NCBI GenBank assembly: GCA_016783865.1
Contig: JADHVS010000297.1
Coordinates: 1 to 5,124 of the forward strand
Length of the DNA: 5,124 nt
Reading direction: 5' to 3'
Origin: Bacteroidales bacterium
GTDB lineage: Bacteria > Bacteroidota > Bacteroidia > Bacteroidales > SM23-62
A model generated the notes under the pieces. That model did not search any database. It worked only from the letters and a program-made list of their open reading frames with translations, and was not told the origin of the DNA. Numbering within the stretch: position 1 is the stretch's first letter; every line of letters starts with the position of its first letter. This document shows positions 1 to 5,124 of this stretch, piece after piece. A program made the position numbers and the translations under genes.

Positions 1-906
1 AACCTCTGTTACAATGCCTTCAATTTTTTTATCGGGAAAAGCATCCACCCCTATCCTGACATGCTGTCCCACTTTCAATTTGCTTATATCGATTTCGTTA
101 ACGTATGTCTTTGACAACATAGTGGACAGATCGGGCAAGGTGGCCACGGTGAGGTCCCACGTACTTATCTCCGATCCCACCGTTCTCTTTTGTCCATTCC
201 ATTCACGCTTGTAGATCAACATACCCGATGCCGGAGCATGGATGATGAACTTGTCCAGCACTCCTTCCATTTCGGTCTTCCTGCGGGTCTGCTTCCCCAG
301 ATCAATGGTCACCTCGGTCATATCGGCTTCTGCCTGTTGTACTTTTAACTTATAATTATACAAGGCCTGTTCATATGCCCTTTCTGCCTTATCCAGGTTT
401 ATCTGCGCCTGACGGATGGTGGCAGGGGGTTCAAACTGCGACTGCTCCAGGGTTATCCCCATCTCCTCCACATTAAACTTAAGGTTGATCAGGTCATCAC
501 GGAGGGTACGCAGTTGAATGGTGGTATCCAGTTTGGTTTTGTTGTACTGCGACTGGATCTTTTCGAGTTCATCAAGTACATCCTTATAATTATTATCGGC
601 CTCACTCCTGTCGAGGGTAGCGACATAATCGCCCGAATCAATAACAGTCCCTTCCGCAATCAGGTCCTGGATCTTGATGCTTCGGAACCTGAATGAATGG
701 CTTCTCAGTTCCACTGGTGCTTTAATATCAGTAGAGCTCATGGCCTGCAGCTCACCCGTTACTGTAACATTGATCTCAAATACTTTTTTAACCACCTCAG
801 TTTCAAGGGGTTTGATGGCCTCATCCTTTGATGCCATGGCATAAATGATAACGACAATAACAGCCCCCAGGATCACCAGGGAAAAAATTAATGTTCTTCT
901 TTTCAT
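1..906 (-). CDS. HlyD/MacA-family periplasmic adaptor subunit of an efflux system (C-terminus beyond left edge)
   Basis: Reading the minus strand from ATG at 906-904 gives 302 codons with no stop before the left edge, so only the C-terminus is missing. Residues 6-24 form one hydrophobic segment after MKRR, an inner-membrane anchor with no lipobox Cys. Residues about 46-100 (VTGELQ..., then GTVIDSGDYVATLDRSE) look like the first half of a lipoyl/biotinyl domain. Residues about 101-215 are charged and heptad-like, fitting the alpha-helical coiled-coil hairpin that meets a TolC-type channel. Residues 217-247 (FIIHAPASGMLIY) return to the second lipoyl half. Residues about 250-302 (VNEIDISKLKVGQHVRIGVDAF) match the beta-barrel domain. 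The family bridges an inner-membrane ABC or RND pump to an outer-membrane channel. The pump gene would be expected downstream, left of the window, so pump type and substrate cannot be assigned. The start is the first ATG and directly precedes the membrane anchor; no Shine-Dalgarno is visible. Confidence 0.9.
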   Translation of the reverse strand, partial: MKRRTLIFSLVILGAVIVVIIYAMASKDEAIKPLETEVVKKVFEINVTVTGELQAMSSTDIKAPVELRSHSFRFRSIKIQDLIAEGTVIDSGDYVATLDRSEADNNYKDVLDELEKIQSQYNKTKLDTTIQLRTLRDDLINLKFNVEEMGITLEQSQFEPPATIRQAQINLDKAERAYEQALYNYKLKVQQAEADMTEVTIDLGKQTRRKTEMEGVLDKFIIHAPASGMLIYKREWNGQKRTVGSEISTWDLTVATLPDLSTMLSKTYVNEIDISKLKVGQHVRIGVDAFPDKKIEGIVTEV

Positions 907-961
907 TCGTTTAAAATTTAAGAACGTGTGCAACCACTCCACCACACTACCTGGCTCCTCC

Positions 962-988
962 CTGAAAATGTCCACCGGACATTTTCAG
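962..988. repeat. Perfect 12-bp inverted repeat with 3-nt loop
   Basis: The left arm CTGAAAATGTCC (962-973) is the exact reverse complement of the right arm GGACATTTTCAG (977-988), separated by ACC. All 12 pairs match, five of them G-C. No T-tract follows on either strand, so it does not look like an intrinsic terminator. It sits about 56 bp upstream of the adaptor start codon. A compact perfect hairpin in intergenic DNA suggests a REP-like dispersed palindrome or a regulatory hairpin; one copy in one window cannot tell these apart. Confidence 0.85.
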
Positions 989-1011
989 AACGGTCGGCCC
1001 CACTCGTTCTC

Positions 1012-1067
1012 GCATGAAAAATTTAATCATCTCCCTTTGTGAATTAATTGATTAAATTTATTCATGC
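1012..1067. repeat. Long imperfect inverted repeat, 18/19-bp arms, 19-nt loop
   Basis: The left arm 1012-1029 (GCATGAA then AAATTTAATCA) pairs with the right arm 1049-1067 (TGATTAAATTT, A, TTCATGC). The inner 11 bp are perfect and the outer 7 bp are perfect, separated by one bulged A at 1060. The 19-nt loop is 1030-1048. It begins 23 bp after the perfect hairpin at 962-988, so the two may be parts of one element. The AT-rich stem without an adjoining T-run is not a standard terminator. It could form in RNA as part of a 5' leader of the adaptor gene, or be the ends of a small palindromic element. Confidence 0.8.
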
Positions 1068-1210
1068 TCGTTTCATATCAATTTAAAATTCAAGGTTTCA
1101 GGGAAATGGTAATCGCCACTAAAACAACCCAAAGAAAGTCAATTTGTTGTATTGCGGCATTAATATTTTGGTTAAAAAAGTTTAACTGGGCATAAAAATA
1201 ATTAGACTAT

Positions 1211-2599
1211 TCAAGATGTAAATGGTTTAATCAGGTCCATCACTTTTTTAATCATTTTATCCGCCAGATCGGTTGAATTGCTCTCAGCAATAATCCGGAC
1301 GATCGGTTCAGTATTCGATTTTCTTATGTGCAACCAGCCATTTTCATCTTCAATTCTTATGCCATCCTCCTCATTAAGTTTATGCTCACTGAAACGTTTT
1401 TTTACCTGTTGCAATAGTTCAGAAAAATCTGACTGACTTTTCAATTCAACTTTTGTCTTAAGAATAGTATAATCCGGATAAAGCTTCCTGAGTTCCGAAC
1501 AAGTTTTACCTGTCCGGGCAAGCTGGGACAGGAAGAGCGCTATACCAACCAATGCATCCCGCCCATAGTGCAGGGCCGGATAAATTATTCCGCCATTGCC
1601 CTCACCTCCTATTACTGCATCTACCTCCTTCATCCTGTGTACCACATTAACTTCGCCAACGGCAGCAGTAAAATATTCATTTCCATGTCGTTCCGTTATA
1701 TCCTTAAGCGCCCGCGTAGAAGACAGATTAGATACTGTATTACCTTTGGTGTATTGCAAAATATAATCGGCCACCGATACCAGGGTATACTCTTCACCAA
1801 ACATGCTTCCATCTTCGCAAACAATTACCAACCGGTCGACATCCGGATCAACAGCAAATCCCAGGTGGGCTGAATTTTCAGTAACGGCCCGGGATAGAGC
1901 AGTGAGATTTTCCGGGATCGGTTCCGGATTATGGCTGAAAAGTCCATCGGGACGACAATTTATCTCAACGATATCATCCACCCCCAGATTCTTTAGGAGG
2001 GCTGGTACGGCCACACCTCCCACAGAATTTATTCCATCTACAACCACCTTATAATGAGATCGTTGTATTCTTTCCCGGTCGACCAATTCAAGATCAATTA
2101 TCTTCTGAATATGGGTTTGTATAAATTCTGTATCGGGAATTATGCTTCCTGTTTTATCATAGGAAGCATATTTAAAGGACCCATCCGAAGCCACTTTCAG
2201 TACCTCTTCGCCATTCTCAGCAGATATAAACTCACCCAGGTGGTTTAATAATTTCAAAGCGTTCCATTCCGCCGGATTGTGACTTGCTGTTATAATAATG
2301 CCCCCCTGAGCCTGCTTTTCTATCACCGCCATCTCTACGGTTGGTGTAGTAGCAAGTCCAAGAAGAATAACGTCAACGCCAAGGCCTGTCAATGTGGAAA
2401 CCACCAGGTTTTCAACCATCACTCCGGATACACGGGCATCTCTGCCCACTACCATGGCGATTTTATCCTGGTTCGACCGGCTCTTAATCCAGGAACCGAA
2501 GGCTGCAGTGAAAGTCACAACATCCTGCGGTGTCAGGTTTTCACCTGGCTCTCCTCCAATGGTTCCGCGGATACCGGATATAGATTTAATCAATACCAT
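1211..2599 (-). CDS. glmM: Phosphoglucosamine mutase-type alpha-D-phosphohexomutase
   Basis: This is a complete 462-residue cytosolic enzyme of the alpha-D-phosphohexomutase superfamily, within the family's usual size. All four domain signatures are present: the N-terminal SISGIRGTIGG (6-16); the phosphoserine loop TASHNP (104-109), with Ser106 the expected phosphorylated residue; the metal-binding loop DPDVDR (251-256) with Asp251, Asp253 and Asp255; the sugar-binding loop GEGNGG (332-337); and the phosphate-binding loop RKSNTEPIVR (426-435). GlmM converts glucosamine-6-phosphate to glucosamine-1-phosphate for UDP-GlcNAc, hence peptidoglycan and LPS. The sugar loop is GEGNGG rather than the GEQSGH/GEMSGH forms of many bacterial GlmM and PMM/PGM enzymes, so phosphomannomutase or phosphoglucomutase activity is not excluded. 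ATG at 2599 starts directly on the conserved N-terminal motif and lies about 19 nt below the inferred transcription start. It is divergent from the pseudouridine synthase gene. Confidence 0.9.
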   Translation of the reverse strand: MVLIKSISGIRGTIGGEPGENLTPQDVVTFTAAFGSWIKSRSNQDKIAMVVGRDARVSGVMVENLVVSTLTGLGVDVILLGLATTPTVEMAVIEKQAQGGIIITASHNPAEWNALKLLNHLGEFISAENGEEVLKVASDGSFKYASYDKTGSIIPDTEFIQTHIQKIIDLELVDRERIQRSHYKVVVDGINSVGGVAVPALLKNLGVDDIVEINCRPDGLFSHNPEPIPENLTALSRAVTENSAHLGFAVDPDVDRLVIVCEDGSMFGEEYTLVSVADYILQYTKGNTVSNLSSTRALKDITERHGNEYFTAAVGEVNVVHRMKEVDAVIGGEGNGGIIYPALHYGRDALVGIALFLSQLARTGKTCSELRKLYPDYTILKTKVELKSQSDFSELLQQVKKRFSEHKLNEEDGIRIEDENGWLHIRKSNTEPIVRIIAESNSTDLADKMIKKVMDLIKPFTS

Positions 2600-2624
2600 A
2601 ATAGTTTCTTTCCATCAACGACTG

Positions 2625-2656
2625 CAAAAGTAAGACTATCAAGCTAAAATGAACAA
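2625..2656 (-). promoter_or_regulatory. Bacteroidota-type promoter of the mutase gene
   Basis: On the minus strand, TACTTTTG (2632-2625), followed by C, is an exact match to the Bacteroidota -7 box TAnnTTTG. A TTG at 2656-2654 lies 21 nt upstream, close to the usual spacing for the -33 element of the primary sigma factor in this phylum. Transcription would begin near 2618, giving a leader of about 19 nt before ATG at 2599. Confidence 0.7.
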
Positions 2657-2660
2657 TAAT

Positions 2661-2688
2661 TTTGCAATTTTGAATTATATTATCTTTG
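2661..2688 (+). promoter_or_regulatory. Bacteroidota-type promoter of the pseudouridine synthase gene
   Basis: TATCTTTG (2681-2688), followed by C, is an exact match to TAnnTTTG. TTTG at 2661-2664 serves as a -33 element with 16-nt spacing, slightly short. Transcription would begin near 2694, about 24 nt before ATG at 2719. The -33 elements of this and the divergent mutase promoter lie only a few bases apart, so a regulator bound at about 2650-2665 could affect both genes. Confidence 0.7.
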
Positions 2689-2718
2689 CTGGGCGATTTA
2701 AAAGTAATAAAATCAACT

Positions 2719-3492
2719 ATGACCAAACCAGGAAAAAAACTCCGAAAACCTCAGGTCCGCCAAACATCCCAATCCCAGGAAGTAAGGCTGAATAAATACA
2801 TTGCCAATTCGGGGATATGTTCGCGACGAGAGGCAGATGAGTACATTAAAGCGGGGCTTATTTCAATCAATGGGAAGGTGGTGACGCAACTTGGGACCAA
2901 GGTATTACCTGCCGACGTAGTAAAATATGATGGTAATTTGCTTAAAAATGAGAAAAAAGTTTATATCCTGATGAATAAACCCAGGGACTTTATCACCACA
3001 CTTGAAGATCCGAATGCCAAAAAGAAGGTCATTGATATTATAGGCACTAAATGTCCGGAGAGAGTTTATCCGGTGGGGCGGTTAGACAGGAATACAACCG
3101 GGATTTTACTGCTCACCAATGATGGTGATCTGACACGAAAGCTGACCCACCCATCCTTCAATAAGAAAAAAATCTACCATGTTTTTCTTGATAAAAACCT
3201 GGCCCGCGGCGATATGAATCAAATTTCAAAAGGGATAGACCTGGAAGATGGATTTATAAAACCGGATGCCATCGAATATGTAAGTGAGTCTGACAGAACC
3301 CAGGTTGGTCTAGAAATTCACTCGGGAAGGAACCGGATTGTTAGAAGGATGTTTGAACATTTCGGATACAGGGTCAATAAACTCGACAGGGTTTATTATG
3401 GAGGACTAACAAAAAAAGGCCTGCAAAGGGGACAGTGGAGGTATCTGTCGGAAAAGGAGATTAGTATACTTAAATCCGGAAGGTATGAATAA
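2719..3492 (+). CDS. rluB: RluB/RsuA-family rRNA pseudouridine synthase
   Basis: The 257-residue protein isomerises a specific uridine to pseudouridine in ribosomal RNA, probably 23S rRNA if it is a true RluB orthologue. After a short basic N-terminal tail (1-20, Lys/Arg rich) comes an S4 RNA-binding domain at about 21-66 (VRLNKYIANSGICSRREAD). The catalytic domain follows, with VGRLDRNTTGILLLTNDGDL (119-138), in which Asp123 is the expected nucleophile. Tyr153 in KIYHV is the usual active-site tyrosine. The family's C-terminal motif HSGRNRIVRRMFEHFGY is at 201-217. RluB, RluE, RluF and RsuA share these motifs; the S4 domain excludes RluE and the overall form favours RluB, but the target site is inferred. 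An upstream in-frame TTG at 2686 would give 268 residues, but that codon lies inside the -7 promoter box and above the inferred transcript start, so ATG at 2719 is chosen. Confidence 0.9.
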   Translation: MTKPGKKLRKPQVRQTSQSQEVRLNKYIANSGICSRREADEYIKAGLISINGKVVTQLGTKVLPADVVKYDGNLLKNEKKVYILMNKPRDFITTLEDPNAKKKVIDIIGTKCPERVYPVGRLDRNTTGILLLTNDGDLTRKLTHPSFNKKKIYHVFLDKNLARGDMNQISKGIDLEDGFIKPDAIEYVSESDRTQVGLEIHSGRNRIVRRMFEHFGYRVNKLDRVYYGGLTKKGLQRGQWRYLSEKEISILKSGRYE

Positions 3493-3534
3493 AGACAGTA
3501 GACAGTAGAAGTCAGGAGTCAGAAGTCAGAAGTT
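3493..3534 (+). repeat. Six tandem heptamer repeats
   Basis: Directly after the rluB stop codon come six consecutive 7-bp units: AGACAGT, AGACAGT, AGAAGTC, AGGAGTC, AGAAGTC, AGAAGTT. Units 1-2 are identical, units 3 and 5 are identical, and units 4 and 6 each differ from them by one base. The array is 42 bp with no spacers, so it is not a CRISPR. It looks like a microsatellite-type array that can change copy number by slippage. It lies outside both coding regions. Confidence 0.8.
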
Positions 3535-3572
3535 GCACAACAAGTATATTACCACACCCCTTACCCATACCC

Positions 3573-3592
3573 CCTGCCGGCAGGCGGGCAGG
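3573..3592. repeat. GC-rich palindrome CCTGCCGGCAGG with an extra GGCAGG
   Basis: CCTGCCGGCAGG (3573-3584) is a perfect 12-bp palindrome. A second GGCAGG follows at 3587-3592 and could also pair with CCTGCC (3573-3578), leaving an 8-nt loop. The GC content stands out sharply from its AT-rich surroundings. There is no following T-run, so an intrinsic terminator is unlikely. It resembles the short GC-rich palindromic units scattered between genes in many Bacteroidota genomes; this is from recollection, not a search. Confidence 0.65.
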
Positions 3593-3623
3593 TACGACTC
3601 ATGGTTTTGGTACAGACTTTGTG

Positions 3624-3631
3624 GATCTTTG
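3624..3631 (+). promoter_or_regulatory. Possible -7 box of the DUF5686 gene
   Basis: GATCTTTG, followed by C, matches TAnnTTTG at all but the first fixed base. The only upstream TTTG (3606-3609) is 14 nt away, shorter than usual, so the call is weak. If used, transcription would begin near 3638, about 10 nt before the TTG start at 3648 and below the alternative GTG at 3621. Confidence 0.3.
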
Positions 3632-3647
3632 CTTATTTAACATCGCA

Positions 3648-5124
3648 TTGAAAATAGTTTTACTCCTCATATTTACAGTCCTCTCAATTCCCGCCCTCTC
3701 CCAGGATCAAATCTCCGGCAGGATCATTGATAAAAAGACCAGTAAATCCCTGGCGTTTGTTAATATTGTTTACAATGACCAGGCATATGGCACGGTATCA
3801 AACATCGACGGCGAATTTACCATACCACTTACCGAAAATGTATCCTGCCTGAAATTCAGTTATGTGGGATATCACACCCAGTGGCTCGACCTTACCACTG
3901 CGTTGAAGACCAAAAACCTTACCATTAAACTCGATAAAAAAACGTACGAAATTGAAGAAGTAACCATACTCCCGGGGATCAATCCGGCACACCGGATCAT
4001 CAAGCTTGCCACAAATAATCGCAAGTTCAATAATCCGGAAAATATGCGGTCTTTTTCCTACCGGTCATATAATAAAATGTTCTTTACCCTTTTGTTCGAT
4101 ACTATTGTCGAAGCAGTACCTTCAAACGACCTCCAATTGTCGGTTCAACTGAATAATGGTCCAGATACCAGCCAGGTGGAACAAGATTCCTCTTTGATTG
4201 AAGCAATGGAGTTCTTTGAAAAACAGCACCTGTTCCTGATGGAATTTGTCAGCGAAAGAGAATTCCTCCATCCCGATCAGGATAAAGAAACAGTTACAGC
4301 CTCAAGGGTCTCCGGGTTCAAAGATCCGTCGTTCACCCTGTTGGCCACACAGATCCAGTCGTTTGCATTTTATGACGACCTGATCATGATCTGGGATAAA
4401 AAATACCTCAACCCGATCAGCCCGGGAAGTACCCGGAAATACCTGTTTGTTATTGAAGACACCCTTTTCACTACACAAAACGATACCATTTTTGTTATAT
4501 CCTACAACCCATTGAAAAATAAAAATTTTGATGGCCTGAAAGGGATCCTGCACATCAACTCCAACCAGTATGCAGTTCAGCATGTTATCGCAGAAGCAGC
4601 CGAAAAGAACACAATTTTCAGGATAAGGATACAGCAGAAATATGATTGGATGGAAGATACACAATGGTTCCCGGTCCAGCTCAATACAGATATCATTATC
4701 AGGACAGATGAGATGAAAGCGGAAGGCGTGCCGGTGAGTTTTGTCGGAATAGGAAAAAGCTACCTGAGCGATATTTCGTTAAACCCTGACATCCGCCGCA
4801 GTGTGCTGAACCAGGTTGAAATGAGGGTGGAAAACGATGCCCACCAGAAACCGGATGAATATTGGGACCAATACCGCCTGGTTCCATTAACCTCCCTCGA
4901 CACCAATACCTATATCTTTATTGACAGCATCGGGAGAGAAGCCAACCTTGACCGTTCTCTGAAAATCATCGAAACGGTTGCCTCCGGTTATATCCCGTGG
5001 AAATTTCTTGATATTGATTACAAAAGCCTGATCCACTACAACCGCTATGAAGGATTTCGCTTCGGGATCGGATTACAAACCAATAACAACTTGTCGCGAT
5101 ACTTCAGGTTAGGCGGCAAATTCG
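3648..5124 (+). CDS. DUF5686 / carboxypeptidase-regulatory-like outer-membrane protein (C-terminus beyond right edge)
   Basis: The frame stays open from here to the right edge, giving 492 residues. Residues 1-19 (ending SIPALSQ) are a Sec signal peptide with a likely cleavage site around ALS-Q. Residues about 22-97 form a carboxypeptidase D regulatory-like beta-sandwich (ISGRIIDKKTSKSLAFVNI, then GTVSNIDGEFTI and LKFSYVGYHT), as also found at the N-terminus of SusC/TonB-dependent proteins. The rest resembles DUF5686, including IPWKFLDIDYKSLIHYNRYE (449-468) followed by GFRFGIGLQTN (469-479), where the family's C-terminal outer-membrane beta-barrel begins. Biochemical function is not established. 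No in-frame ATG precedes residue 133, so the start must be non-ATG. TTG at 3648 gives a clean signal peptide (LKIVLLLIF); GTG at 3621 would add nine residues. No SusD partner or plug domain is visible, so it is not a typical SusC. Confidence 0.85.
   Translation, partial: MKIVLLLIFTVLSIPALSQDQISGRIIDKKTSKSLAFVNIVYNDQAYGTVSNIDGEFTIPLTENVSCLKFSYVGYHTQWLDLTTALKTKNLTIKLDKKTYEIEEVTILPGINPAHRIIKLATNNRKFNNPENMRSFSYRSYNKMFFTLLFDTIVEAVPSNDLQLSVQLNNGPDTSQVEQDSSLIEAMEFFEKQHLFLMEFVSEREFLHPDQDKETVTASRVSGFKDPSFTLLATQIQSFAFYDDLIMIWDKKYLNPISPGSTRKYLFVIEDTLFTTQNDTIFVISYNPLKNKNFDGLKGILHINSNQYAVQHVIAEAAEKNTIFRIRIQQKYDWMEDTQWFPVQLNTDIIIRTDEMKAEGVPVSFVGIGKSYLSDISLNPDIRRSVLNQVEMRVENDAHQKPDEYWDQYRLVPLTSLDTNTYIFIDSIGREANLDRSLKIIETVASGYIPWKFLDIDYKSLIHYNRYEGFRFGIGLQTNNNLSRYFRLGGKF

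Larger units (their letters stand above)
907..1210. other. Gene-free intergenic region with inverted repeats
   Basis: This 304-bp stretch lies between the start of the adaptor gene and the end of the mutase gene, both on the minus strand. I see no credible coding region. An open frame at 845-1042 on the plus strand overlaps the adaptor N-terminus antisense and reads through both inverted repeats. The left half holds the two hairpins annotated separately. The right half (about 1070-1210) is AT-rich, with only a weak 6-bp AT stem (1171-1176 with 1181-1186). It must contain the adaptor promoter if that gene has its own, but no good minus-strand TAnnTTTG box was found. The nearest candidate (TAAATTTT on the minus strand, 920-913) is too close to the ATG to be convincing. 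Confidence 0.8.

Noticed and set aside
913..920. Minus-strand TAAATTTT as the adaptor promoter -7 box
   Set aside because: It differs from TAnnTTTG at the last base and lies only six bases from the start codon, leaving no room for a leader.
845..1042. Plus-strand open frame of 65 codons
   Set aside because: It is antisense to the adaptor N-terminus and then runs through both inverted repeats; no recognisable protein features.
1171..1186. Terminator after the mutase gene (GTTAAA / TTTAAC stem)
   Set aside because: The stem is only six bp, almost entirely A-T, with no convincing T-tract after it on the minus strand.
2279..2647. Plus-strand open frame of 122 codons
   Set aside because: It is antisense to the well-supported mutase gene and covers its promoter; its sequence has no protein-family signature.
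3493..3534. Possible CRISPR-like array
   Set aside because: The units are 7 bp and directly adjoining, with no spacers and no cas genes nearby.
3573..3592. Intrinsic terminator for rluB
   Set aside because: The hairpin is GC-rich but no T-run follows on the plus strand (GTACGACTC follows).
4302..4664. Minus-strand open frame of 120 codons
   Set aside because: It is the antisense shadow of the DUF5686 gene, whose continuous frame and family motifs are far better supported.
3648..5124. SusC/TonB-dependent transporter
   Set aside because: Although it shares the N-terminal carboxypeptidase-regulatory-like domain, no TonB plug domain follows and the later sequence fits DUF5686.

Overview
The window looks like ordinary chromosomal DNA from a member of the Bacteroidota (Bacteroidetes). 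Three things point there. Two promoters match the Bacteroidota -7 consensus TAnnTTTG and no Shine-Dalgarno sequences are evident. The right edge carries a DUF5686 / carboxypeptidase-regulatory-like outer-membrane protein, a family typical of this phylum. The intergenic DNA holds a tandem heptamer array and GC-rich palindromes of the kind often seen in these genomes. The genus cannot be read from the sequence.

Layout from left to right: (1) 1-906, minus strand: the first 302 residues of a HlyD/MacA-type periplasmic adaptor of an efflux system, with the C-terminus beyond the left edge. (2) 907-1210: a 304-bp gene-free stretch with two strong inverted repeats, a 12-bp perfect hairpin at 962-988 and a larger 18/19-bp imperfect one at 1012-1067. 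(3) 1211-2599, minus strand: a complete 462-residue alpha-D-phosphohexomutase, most likely phosphoglucosamine mutase (GlmM). (4) 2600-2718: a compact divergent promoter region. (5) 2719-3492, plus strand: a 257-residue RluB-type rRNA pseudouridine synthase with an S4 domain. (6) 3493-3647: a short intergenic stretch with six heptamer repeats starting just after the rluB stop, and a GC-rich palindrome. (7) 3648-5124, plus strand: the first 492 residues of a DUF5686 protein, probably started by TTG and running off the right edge.

The genes do not form one pathway. The mutase serves amino-sugar and cell-wall precursor synthesis, the pseudouridine synthase ribosome maturation, the adaptor efflux, and the DUF5686 protein the outer membrane. 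The mutase and pseudouridine synthase are divergently transcribed from back-to-back promoters. The adaptor lies downstream of the mutase on the same strand, but 304 bp of repeat-bearing DNA argues against a tight operon.

I found no convincing new biological system. The points most worth a second look are the paired inverted repeats at 962-1067, the heptamer array plus palindrome at 3493-3592, and two start-site questions (rluB and the DUF5686 gene).
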